DNA of 64,000 bases from NCBI RefSeq assembly GCF_021976095.1, contig NW_025813483.1, forward strand, positions 13,557,800 to 13,621,799. Reading direction: 5' to 3'. Every line of letters starts with the position of its first letter. Positions within the stretch are counted from its first letter, which is position 1. Shown here piece by piece: positions 11,801 to 23,100 of the stretch. The position numbers and the translations under genes were made by a program. The DNA comes from Xenia sp. Carnegie-2017. Taxonomy: Eukaryota > Cnidaria > Anthozoa > Malacalcyonacea > Xeniidae. A model generated the notes under the pieces. That model worked only from the letters and a program-made list of their open reading frames with translations. It searched no databases and was not told where the DNA came from.

Positions 11801-14800
11801 TAACATCATGAAATTTTTGAAAATATGTAGTTGAGCGGGTCAACTAAAGCATGAATGGGTCAGAGGCGTAACTAGAACGTTAAGTGGGGGGTGCATATTT
11901 ATACATTCCGTTGTGCCCTACTGATTTCTTTTGAAATTCAAATCACTTTCAAAAGAAATCAGTAGGGCACAACGGAATGTATGAATATGCACCCCCCAAT
12001 TAACGTTCTAGTTACGCCTCTGGAATGGGTATTCGTTCATCACTCGTTTGTAATCGATATTTTGCTGTTTTTTCACGAGAAAAAGGACGCGTTACTATTG
12101 GTTCTTCAATTGATTATATGTGAAGCATCTAGCTCACATTCAGTGCAAACGGCGAGTTTTTTTGCCTCGCGTGGCTAAAAATATCAAACATGCTTGATAT
12201 GCGAGAAAAGGTTGCATAGGCCGTAAAACTCAGTAAAATTCATCCGCATAGCGAGCTCTAGCCTGAGCTAACGGGCACGAGTAAACTTTTACTTCAGCTA
12301 GTACCTCTCGTGTTCTACAGGCTTAAGACCCAGATAACAAATACGACTAACCTAACGTTTATTCCTCACTTGACTCTGAAGATGACTACCACTAAGGTTG
12401 TCAAAACATCAGTCTACATCAATACCAACAGTCCTTCTCAGGACTCTACTAACCTGGACAATCTTCATCCACAAACATGTTACGATACTCCCGGGTTCAA
12501 ACCATTTACCTTATCTTTTTATACATCTGCGCTTCTTTCAAATCCAGTCTATGGAATTGAAGATGTTGTCATTGGTATGGCTCATCGTGGGAAACTGGAA
12601 CTGTTAGTTTGCATTCTTGATTATTCACCTGTAAAAGTATTTAGTAAAGTGAGTGTCATGCCAACCATGACGTCAGCACAATAAAACATTCAATGCTTTT
12701 TACATTTAACATTTCTTTAAGATCATTGGTAAACCAGAGTTTCCAGAACATCTTGGCACTGGAGATGTTGCTTCACACTTGTGTGAGTAAAAATGTTTGA
12801 AAAATCGTTGCTTCTCTTTTTACTTACTAGATTTGTAGAATGCTTTCATACATACATCTATGTGATTGTGTGGCCTGATGATTCTCTGTAGCAATTTCAA
12901 CAGACGTGAATTACGGAGGTGAAAAACCATTACATGTTAGTTTGATTCCAAACCCCTCACATCTGGAGGCACAGGATCCCGTCGCTTGTGGCAAGACGCG
13001 TTCCAAACAGCTGAGATTACGTGAAGGTCACTATGGCAACAATCCAGAAAGTCGCTGTGGTGACAGGGTAAACTTCAAACGATCAAAATTTATGAATTTT
13101 ATTGAATAATTCTGAGGGATTGGATCATTTTTCTTAGACTCTTTGCTTACAAGTCCATGGAGATGCAGCGTTCACTGCTCAGGTTGTGATTTACAGCTTT
13201 CTTTGCTTGTTTTTTGTCCATTTCACTGTTTCTTTACCTATGGTCATGAACTATTCTTTGTTTTTTTCAGGGCATTGTTGCGGAGACGTTGTGTATGGCA
13301 AATCTTCCTCATTACACCGTCGGTGGCTCGGTACATTTGATCGTCAACAACCAACTGGGTTTCACAACCCCACCAGAACAGGGAAGGTATTGATGAGAAG
13401 CGTTGTCTTTGCTGAATAGGATATGACATGATCTATAAATGTGACTATAAACAATGACCTGACCCCCCTGTTCGTTTGCAGAAGTGTGTTGATTGCTGTC
13501 CGACGACTGTCCTTATATTTCTATTTCAGATCATCTCGTTATTCAAGTGATATAGGCAAAATGATTGAATGTCCTGTGTTTCATGTCAACGGTGATCATC
13601 CTGAGGTATGTATTCAAGTGTATTGATTTATGGTTACATTGAGTCAATTTGCGCATATATATTTGACAAATGGTGTATTTTGGTGTTTAGGAAGTAATGA
13701 GAGCCTGCCGTCTTGCAATGGAATACAGAATGAAGTATCGTAAAGATGTAATTGTCGACATGTTATGTTACAGAAGATGGTAAAGTTCATTTAATTGACA
13801 TACTTGTTGTTCGCAAAAAATCTTTTCTAAAATTGAGTGACTCAATGATCAACTGAATGAATTGTTAAAAATAATTTTCTCGTACTTTGAACGAGCTTCA
13901 CTCTATAGTTTTTGTTTTTATGATGTTTTCCAGGGGGCACAACGAAATGGATGAGCCTGCGTTCACTCAGCCCACAATGTACGACGATATCGTAGCACGT
14001 GAGCGAGTCCCAGACCTCTATCTGCGCAGAGTTGCGGAGCACGGTGTCGACGTCGAAGAGATTGTGAGAGAACTCGAACCTTACAAGGACTTTTTATCTG
14101 AAGAGAGTAAGAAGGCTGAGAGTCATCAATCTCTGGCAACAAGTTTTCAGAAACAATGGAGGGGTTTGCAACCTGCAAAATCAGGCGTGGTCACTCATTT
14201 TGACACAGGTTGATTATGGCTCTAGCTATTTTGTTTTCATTAAGTAGTTTGTTATTGTCATTGGTTGTACTGGAGTAACTTCTCTATCACAGTCTTAGTG
14301 GTTACAGGTTTATAGTGGTTGTGACCATTGTGGAAATGATTTCGTGGTATTTTCCACTGACTTTGTTTACATTGAAGTACCTATGTGTTATCGAAACCAT
14401 GCATGCGTACACGCAATTTTTCGGCATTCAACTTATGTTTGTTTCACAAGACTCCCAAGGCTCATAAACTCCCCAATCTTTTTACGTCTTTAATTTTTAA
14501 AGAAATTTGTTTTTTTCAGGTTGTGATCTGGACGTCCTTCTTTTCGTTGGCGCAAAGTCTTGTGAAGTGGAAAGATCAGTTAATGTTCATCCTCATTTAC
14601 GCAAAACATTCTGTAATGCCCGAATGTCAAAACTCGAAGCCGAAAGTAGTATAGACTGGGCTTGTGCCGAGGCCCTAGCAATTGGCTCTTTGCTGTATCA
14701 AGGTTCGTTTAATAAGCGTAGGTTAACCATAGGCTAACTTGATCAGCTTTTTTCGTCCGTTATTTTATCATTCTTTCTTCGTTATAGGTCACAATGTTCG

Positions 14801-17800
14801 TGTAAGCGGTCAGGATGTTGGAAGAGGAACATTTAGTCATCGTCATGTCATGTTAGTCTGTCAAGATTCCGAGAAGATTTACATACCGCTGAACCATATG
14901 TTTTCAGGCCAAAATTCCTTCCTTGAAGTATGTAACTTGTCCAATTCATTGTGGATATATTTAAACTATTTCAGTATTGAATATAGAATAGAAAAACTTT
15001 ATTTGTACACGTTGACTCCATCAACCTAAGTTTTTACAGGGAATATTAAACTATGGTAGTATAGAATAAAGAATAGAAAAACTTTATTTGTACACGTTGA
15101 CGCCGTCAATCTAAGTTTTCACAGGGGACGTGTACAAAATACATGTTTCTTAGGTGCATAATAACTATAAAATTTATAAATATTTACACTGGACTTAACT
15201 CTATTAACATTTAAGTCTTCGCATTCATGCACATCTTTTAACCTACATTTTGTCTTTTATGAATTATGAATTATAATGTTTTCTTGCATTCTCTGTTAGG
15301 TAAAAGCCCTGTGAATGTTTAATACTGAATTAAGTGATACTTTGCCTCAACATCTTTATTCTGTACCTTTTCTTTAAATCTGTAGGTATGCAACAGTCCC
15401 CTGTCGGAGGAAGCAGTGTTAGGCTTTGAGTACGGCATGAGTATTGACGATCCTAATAATTTGATTATCTGGGAAGCGCAGTTTGGCGATTTTTATAACG
15501 GTGCACAGGTTATTGTCGACACGTTTGTAGCGGCTGGTGAAAGTAAGTGTTGAACAAGATTGATGATGTTTATGAATTCGTGAAAGTTGAATTTTGTACA
15601 GCAAAGTTAAATCCTGATTTGACACATTGAGCAGTGGAAAGCACTTAATTATTTTTTTTTGGGGGGGGGGGTTTGAAAATAGTCAAATGATTTCGAATTT
15701 TCCCGCCTTCGGCCACTGGTATTGTGTCAAAACAATAGTGTGATACTGTGAATTGTCTAGTAAACTATCGGACAACATGAACTTTTTTTATGTCTGAATT
15801 CATTTTATTGTTTTCAATATTCGGATAACACGACTAAACATGTTTTAATGCAGCTAAAATACTTAGCAATGTTGATGTTTACCAGCAAAATGGTTGTTGC
15901 AAAGTGGTCTTGTCATGTTACTTCCTCACGGTATGGATGGTATGGGTCCTGAACATTCATCATGTCGCATTGAACGTTTTCTACAGGTGCATTCACTTGT
16001 TTCTCTTTAAAATTAGTTTACTTGTATGGTTAATTGACGACTGCAACTAACGACTTCCACATGTTGAAATTGTCTTAAAATGACTATAAGCGTTTATAAA
16101 GTTTTTGCTAAAAGTTTCTTTTCCCTCTTTTTCCTGTAGTTGAGTGACAGCGAAGAAGACACGGTAGATGGCGATAATGTTAACATTCATGTTGTGAATC
16201 CTACGACGCCTGCGCAGTACTTTCATCTTCTTAGAAGACAGGTTCAATTTTTAAGTTTATTTTCATACATTCTTGTTGTCTGTCAATCAATCTTGTTGAT
16301 AAAACTAATTAGAGCGAGTCACACAAGATAACCGATGATTTAGAAAGTGGAGACTAATACTCTAGACTCATGTACCCTAGTTGAAAATATTCATTTGGTT
16401 AGGCATCTTTTGTCCCATCTTTTTATTACATGTTTTCGTTGTTTAGATCGTTCGTAACTTTAGAAAACCTTTGGTTGTTGCATCTCCTAAACTTCTCCTT
16501 CGATCTGCGGTGAGCTGACGCAAAGCATTTTCCTCTTCATGATTTTACCATTAATAATGCATTTCAATTGTTATTTAATATTTTAATGATTATTTCGTAC
16601 AACATTCATCTCTGGTATATAAGTTTACGGGTCTTCTCTTAAACAGGTAGCTGTTTCAAAGCTAAATGAAATGGCTCCGGGTTCTCACTTTCACCCAGTC
16701 CTGGGTGATGAAAAAGTCGATCCAAGTCATGTAAAATGTGTCGTGTTTTGTTCGGGGAAATACTATTACACTTTACTGAAGGAAAGAGAGAACAGACATG
16801 CACATGATATGGCTATTGTTCGTTTGGAGGTTTGTACTTCGCACAATTTGTATTTGTTTAAGCGGAAAGCACACATTAATGTATAGCATGGCTCCTAGCT
16901 TGGTAAGTGCGCTGAATCCAAGTATTCTACCCCGTGTTTTGATTAATGTTTTACAACTTTTGTTGCTTTCGGTGGTCAAAATTTTTCTTGCGTGTGTGAA
17001 ATTGTAAAGCTTTTGGAAAAACGTTGTTCAAAGTGAAACATTAACTCCAGTTACGCCTATTAGCTGGATTTGTATCTCAAGTCTGTCTCTGCTTGTGATG
17101 TTACTCTTTGTTGTTAATCCATAATGTTACTCTTCGTTGTTAATCCATAATGTTACTCTTTGTTGTTAATCCATGTTACTCTTTGTTGTTAATCCAAGAT
17201 GTTACTCTTTGGTGTTAATCCATGATGTTAATCTTTGGTGATAATCCATAATGTTACTCTTTGGTGTTAATCCATAATGTTACTCTTTGTTGTTAATCCA
17301 AGATGTTACTCTTTGTTGTTAATTCATGATGTTACTCTTTGGTGTTAATCCATAATGTTACTCTTTGGTGTTAATCCATAATGTTACTCTATGTTGTTAA
17401 TCCATAATGTTACTCTTTGTTGTTAATCCATAATGTTACTCTTTGGTGTTAATCCATAATGTTACTCTTTGGTGTTAATCCATAATGTTACTCTTTGGTG
17501 TTAATCCATAATGTTACTCTTTGGTGTTAATCCATAATGTTACTCTTTGGTGTTAATCCATAATGTTACTCTTTGGTGTTAATCCATAATGTTACTCTTT
17601 GGTGTTAATCCATGTTGTTAATCCATAATGTTACTCTTTGTTGTTAATCCATAATGTTACTCTAATCCATAATGTTACTCTTTGGTGTTAATCCATAATG
17701 TTACTCTTTGTTGTTAATCCATAATGTTACTCTATGTTGTTAATCCATAATGTTACTCTTTGTTGTTAATCCATAATGTTACTCTTTGGTGTTAATCCAT

Positions 17801-18743
17801 AATGTTACTCTTTGGTGTTAATCCATAATGTTACTCTTTGGTGTTAATCCATAATGTTACTCTTTGGTGTTAATCCATAATGTTACTCTTTGGTGTTAAT
17901 TCATGTTACTCTTTGGTGTTAATCCATAATGTTACCATGTATTGTTATTTGGTTGCGTTACTCTGTGGTGTTGCTTTGTGTAAAAAGTGATGAAAATCAA
18001 TCGGTACCAGTTTTTTCTTTCCGAAGGCGCTCACTCCATTTCCAGTTGAAGAAATCAAGAATGAATTAAAGAAATATCCCAATGCTTTGTGTAAGAACGA
18101 AATTTTTTTCATTTCACCAAGTATTTTAATACAAAAAATACAAGTATTTTTCAGCAATCTATCTGACATTTTGTAAGTAATGTCCCTCTCTCTGCGATGT
18201 AGCGCATATCTGGTGTCAAGAGGAGCATCGAAACATGGGCCCATGGACGTTTGTCAATCCGCGATTTTTAAATCTGCTTGGTGTAAAGGTAATTGTTTTG
18301 TGTTCTTGAATTTTTTATACATTTGCTAGTCCAAGAAATGCGTACAAGATTTGGTCAAATGAATAGATTCTGTCCCTTATTTCTTCCAGCACGTTGATAA
18401 TTTTAAGGTCGTTAAATATATTTGTAAGTAAAACCTTGGTAATAAGGTTACTTGCGCAGTGATTAAATATACTCAAAAGCCGAGGAAGGTTAAGTAATAC
18501 GACCGTTGTATTTGAATAGTGAATTCTTATTACGTATCAACATACGTTATTAATTCGTCTATTATTAGAGCAAAAGAAATTGAGGCAATCGTGATATTAT
18601 TAAAAAAAAACACAGAAAGAACATGTATTACTTTTGTTGTGTAGTTAAAATACGTTGGAAGGAAAAGTTTAGCGACACCAGCTGTTGGAATTGGAAAGGT
18701 CCACGCTAAGGAAGCAGAAGAGATATTACAGTCTTTGTTTTGA
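8897..18743 (+). CDS. DHTKD1: 2-oxoadipate dehydrogenase E1 (DHTKD1), mitochondrial
   Basis: Thiamine-diphosphate E1 enzyme that decarboxylates 2-oxoadipate in lysine and tryptophan breakdown and passes the acyl group to the DLST/DLD core. Exons: 8897-9008, 9138-9258, 9471-9544, 9813-9919, 10070-10180, 10535-10646, 12548-12648, 12722-12782, 12892-13067, 13138-13182, 13271-13386, 13530-13605, 13691-13779, 13934-14208, 14520-14702, 14788-14927, 15386-15542, 15886-15986, 16140-16241, 16447-16509, 16647-16829, 18027-18090, 18203-18288, 18645-18743. They sum to 917 codons; I recall human DHTKD1 as 919. The Arg-rich, acid-poor N-terminus ([18 protein letters not shown]) looks like a mitochondrial presequence. 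Diagnostic blocks: [76 protein letters not shown]. It matches DHTKD1 better than OGDH in length and in these blocks. The exon 2 donor (AAG|GTGGCT) is the least certain junction. AATAAA lies at 19248. Confidence 0.95.
11355..12325. mobile_element. Foldback-type element with long terminal inverted repeats, nested in the Penelope fragment
   Basis: Terminal inverted repeats of roughly 240 bp. The left arm (about 11357-11600) starts CCTGCAGCACACGAGAGCTA and includes GTTAGCTCAGG, CTTTTCTCGCATATCAAGCA and AAGAACCAATA. The right arm (about 12090-12322) carries the reverse complements and ends CTCGTGTTCTACAGG. Arm identity looks about 80-90% by eye, so this is an older insertion than the MITE inside it. 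No transposase is present, so it is non-autonomous. I see no clear target-site duplication. Confidence 0.7.
11861..12022. mobile_element. hAT-type MITE with 8-bp target-site duplication
   Basis: A 162-bp near-perfect hairpin. It begins CAGAGGCGTAACTAGAACGT and ends with the reverse complement, ACGTTCTAGTTACGCCTCTG, with arms of about 75 bp around a ~10-bp loop. The 8-mer GAATGGGT flanks it directly at 11853-11860 and 12023-12030. CAGRGGCGTA-type ends with 8-bp duplications are characteristic of hAT transposons. The intact arms and duplication suggest a fairly recent insertion into the loop of the surrounding inverted-repeat element. Confidence 0.9.
17090..17940. repeat. 26-bp minisatellite in a DHTKD1 intron
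   Basis: About 32 head-to-tail copies of a 26-bp unit TTAATCCATAATGTTACTCT plus TTGGTG. They vary mainly at TTGTTG/TTGGTG and at ATAATG/ATGATG/AAGATG. The array lies in the intron between the exons ending at 16829 and starting at 18027. A central block and its flanks repeat the same order of variants, suggesting block duplication. There is no spacer/repeat alternation, so it is not a CRISPR. Confidence 0.95.
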
Positions 18744-20118
18744 GCAATGTGTACTTATGTATTCATAGAGAAAAATTATCCTTTTCCTCAAACTTGGAAC
18801 TTGTGAGCTCGATTTTTTTATGGACAGTGTCCGGTATTAAATTGAACAAATGTCATTGGAGGTCGAAGGTCATGTCTGTCTGAGTACTTTGATGGATGAT
18901 TTTGTAGTGCATCGTGTCTGCTCTCTGTTGATGGAAAATAATATTGTTACAATATAGAAATTACTCAACTTGCTTATTCGAGTGGTGATTTATACTCATG
19001 AATAATATTGTGAGGTTCCGTGGTTATAATTACTTAATTTATTATTTATACGACTGTCACACGGTCAGACTCTGGAAGCACGTGGTCTGGGATAATTAGC
19101 ATATTTTGCGCACTTAAAATGCACGACTTCAGTATGATAAGGTTTTTTAGTAGTACGACCCATGTTGTCTTAGAGCATCATGATGATAATTTGCCAAGGT
19201 TACTTTAATTTTTCTTTCATTTTTCTCATGTTTGATGCTTTTCTTTGAATAAAAACAGTTTATGTTCAATGTGTTGGGCGTCCATTTTTGTCTTGTGTAT
19301 TTTAATCACACAAGGAGTTGTTAAAATTTGATTGGTTGCATTTTAGATTTTTCATTTATCGGCAGGGGGTATAAAATGTCTAGCATTTCATATGTAAATC
19401 AACACAAAAGTCTTAGTGAATATATTTTCTCGACGAAACAAAACAACTCTTTTATAAAAGTCAGTTTCACAGATCCTGTAAACACTCAATCCTGTAAACA
19501 CTCAATCAAAAAATATCTTGATGTCTGACCTTGTTGCAATATGCAAACCAATATAACATTGCAGTGCAAAAATATGCTATTTACAATGCGACATCCGACC
19601 TTTTGCGTTTACCATATAAGGGAGTCTGTAGTTAGGTATGTGACGCCCCGTGAAGGCCAAAAATCCATCGTCTGAGGTTCTTTGTTTTAAGGCTCTTTCG
19701 CATGAAAAATGAAATTATCCAATAAACTAAACAAACTATTTAAATGGTTCATAGTTTTCGTTGCAATTGTATTCAGTGGCATTCCAATTTGCTATAACAG
19801 CTGTCACGTGACTCCAGAACCGGAAGTCCGCCCTAAACGAATAAATCGTAAACCGAAGGGGCACTTCGAAAGTCACGCTTTGAAATATTTTCGTTAAATT
19901 GTGGTTATTCGGGCGTAATTTGTCGACAATTTATGATTTATACGTCTGCCATGTTCTGAGGAATTTTATTTGTGTTGAGCTGTGTGCAAATAAACGGATC
20001 AGTATCTTATTTTACGTTCTATTTCCTTGAAATTTCCAAGCATATATTTCTCTGAGTGGTTTTTGTATTGGCGAACGTGGAGGATAAACGTTGACGTTCT
20101 AAAACGCCGCCTTTGACG
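18744..20118. other. Intergenic: DHTKD1 3' UTR and kindlin upstream region
   Basis: Holds the probable DHTKD1 3' UTR with AATAAA at 19248. A 16-bp direct repeat of CCTGTAAACACTCAAT lies near 19476-19505. A less AT-rich stretch (about 19780-20110) just before kindlin contains TGTCACGTGACT and is the likely promoter/5' UTR. Short frames here have no recognisable product. Confidence 0.4.
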
Positions 20119-23100
20119 ATGTCTCGACAGCATAAATGGCTTCTTAGCATCTACGTATCCGATCTCAATGTTGAGAAGACTTTGGAAGTTACTGGTCAAA
20201 CATTTGTCGGTAATCTCATGGTGGAACTCGTGAACAGATTAGGTACAGCGCCTATTATCGTATTGGTAAAGACTGTTTTAGTAACACATGAATGCCGTGT
20301 GTATGAAAGCAAAATGCAACCTATCTTTTAAGATTTAGTGTAGTTTCATATTTGGCAATGCTTGGAATATTCACCTATTAATGATTGATAAACAGCGAAA
20401 ACATCAAAGATCTATACACTTGTTTCTGTTTGTTTTTGATATATTTCAATTTATATTTATTTGAGGTGCGGGTTGTTGTCTTTGATCTTAGAAAACTTTT
20501 ATGAAAGTAAACTTCAGGGTGTTTGGAATAAAATGCGACTTATTTTATATTGTTTTTGCAGGTGTTACTAGAGATTGGTCAGATCACGCTTTGTGGTGGC
20601 CACAGCGAAAGACATGGCTTATTCGTTCCCGAGTTACGCTTGATGTTTGCGGTGTTCAAGCTGACTCACGCTTGTTGTTCACACCCAAGCATAAAAATGT
20701 CCATCTACAAATGCCCGATTTACAGTTCATCGATACTACAGTGGATTTCTCGAAGAAAGTATTTCACGCTATTACTGAAGTGTGTTCTCATTTTGGCATA
20801 CGCCATCCTGAAGAATTATCCTTCTTGCGTCCGCCTGCTCGCGAAAAGAAAGAGAAGAGAACACGTAAAATCAGCAAACGCCGTAACTCGCAAGGTTCTG
20901 AGCACAGCATTAACTCCGATGAGGCTCAGACTACGGCTGTTTCATCAGATGGAAGGCTTACAGTCCCTGGAAAAACTGGCAGTGTTGATGGCGCATCACA
21001 GCACAGTGCTTCTACTCCAGGTTCGCCTAGGAGTCATCATTCATTCGACAGCTTTGACTCTGACAATCATATTCTAGCATCCAGCCCTTCAGTTCCATCT
21101 CAAGAAGCCTTGGATTCAATATACAAAGCAAAAACTCTTCAAGAAAAAGTAATTTTTCATGCTGGGTAGGTAGGATATGAAACGATAAAGTGCTAAGTGT
21201 TTAATATTTAGACAAGTCTCAATTATTCAACTCACGTTTTGTTTTCAAAAGTTTGTTTAAATGCTTCTCAATTCGTTAAGTATTATTTTATTGCTATGCT
21301 TGCCAATCATTTTTCATATAATCCAAGCGTTCATAAGCAATTGTAAACAATTGTGGTGATTACAATGATGAGGTTCAGTTTCATATGAGTTTTGCTAATC
21401 AAATCGTATATTTTCTTGCAAATACAATGTTCAATCATGTAGCTTCTTTTGTTTACACAGAAGTATATTTATCAACCTCCTGTATCAAAATGATAGTGTA
21501 AGTTGTGATGAGCATGTGTTATTTTTTAAATGATTCTTGGCATCTGATTGGCTAATAGGCTAATACAAAGTAGTTGTCTTGGCAACAAGTGACATTTGAG
21601 ATGTGTGATGTAGAGCTGATACCAAAACACAAGCTAATACCAGTATATTACATCATCGGGAACAGCATTCAAGAAGAATTAATTCATTGCAATCTAGTTT
21701 GCCCAATTTATTATCATGCAAGCATATGTGCAAAATGACAATAGAAATTTTTACAAGATATATTTTGGCTATATAGGTTATAAGGGATAAACTTGTCATA
21801 TGTACTTATCTTTGAAAAATTAAGTAAATATTGAACTTTGTTTTTCTTTTGCATGCAAAATTATGAAGTGAGGAAGTGTGTCATATAGCTTTTGATTAGG
21901 TTGATCACATGAAAGTCACTCTTAAATATTCTTCATTTTATTTGAAAGTAAAATAAAATTCCTGTTAAACTAGGTTACATACGTATCTCATACTATGGCT
22001 TGTGAGCATGTTTTTCTTATTTAGATGGCTGGATTCATCAAGATCACTTATGGAACAGGTTATCCTCATTTATCTTCTTCTCACAAATCTGTACATATTG
22101 GACTTGTATTTCATTTATGTCCTATGTTCTATGTAGGATGTTGAAGAAGATGAGCATTTGATGATGAGATTTAAATATTATTCCTTCTTTGACCTTAAAC
22201 CAGCTGTAAGTTAATTTACAATGGAAATGTTTCAGAATTATACATGTTGCCAAAATATGTAAAACTTTTTGATGTGTCTTTTAGTATACAACATTTTCTT
22301 TCGTATTCTGTTGAACTTTATGGTTTATGCTGTAGGTGGATGAAGTTCGTATTAATCAGATTTATGAGCAAGCTAAATGGTCTGTACAAGTCGAAGAAGT
22401 TGATTGTACTGAAGAAGAAGTGATGACATTTGCTGCTTTGCAGGTTTATTGATATCACATTGTGTCAACATGGCATGAATTTTGGGGTACACCTAGTGAT
22501 ACATGGGACATAGGAATAAATGACTAAATGATTGTTTGGTTTATATTTCATTAGTTTCAAGTGAATATTGCAACATCAAGTCCTCCAGTTGATGATAATA
22601 AAAAACAAGATAAAGATGACGACATTACAAGTGCTTTAAATGATCTGCAGGTACGATTGCTGTGAATGTTTCAAATAATGTGCTTGTGATAGCTAGAGTA
22701 AATTGTACTACATTGCAATATATAACTTCTGATTATGTTTAGGTTTTCTTTTATGTGTACAAGTAATAGTATCACAAGTCTCTTAAACTTCTTGTGAATT
22801 AATTTTAATGTATCAATATTTTAGCTGACATTAGAAGGCACAAGTTCTCCATCATCACAAAAGGTTTGTTTTGTTCCCAAGGCAATTTTCATTCCACAGT
22901 CTGTGCTCGCATGACTTGCTTATTTGTTGTAATGTGATCTTTTGTTGTATTTTCATCACAAAAGGTTTGTTTTGTTCCCAAGGCAATTTTCATTCCACAG
23001 TCTATGCTCGCATGACTTGCTTATTTGTTGTAATGTGATCTTTTGTTGTATTTCATACTTTTAGATGGTTTAATCAATTCTACATGAACTAAATTTCTTC

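Larger units (their letters stand above)
10699..12530 (+). mobile_element. Penelope-like retroelement fragment in DHTKD1 intron 6, interrupted
   Basis: The 1.9-kb intron 6 (10647-12547) contains the C-terminal GIY-YIG-type endonuclease part of a Penelope-like element at about 10740-11280. Visible blocks are [35 protein letters not shown] and NIDWDSAK. The element's 3' region appears to resume at about 12325-12530, beyond an inserted inverted-repeat element, and holds a structured GACTCTGAAGATG ... AGTC motif. The reverse transcriptase is missing. The copy is truncated and degraded. It lies in sense with the host gene and is presumably removed by splicing. Confidence 0.75.

Noticed and set aside
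12310-12684. 124-residue frame running into DHTKD1 exon 7
   Set aside because: It joins Penelope-derived 3' sequence to the true exon by chance. The exon begins after the acceptor at 12547, as phase and homology require.
15655-15672. Poly-T/poly-G tract in a DHTKD1 intron
   Set aside because: A simple homopolymer with no partner structure; probably neutral or partly assembly noise.
17090-17940. CRISPR-like regular repeat
   Set aside because: Repeats are contiguous with no unique spacers, and the context is an animal gene intron.
19709-19897. 62-residue frame upstream of kindlin
   Set aside because: No recognised homology. The region looks like promoter/5' flank, although it begins with a hydrophobic stretch.
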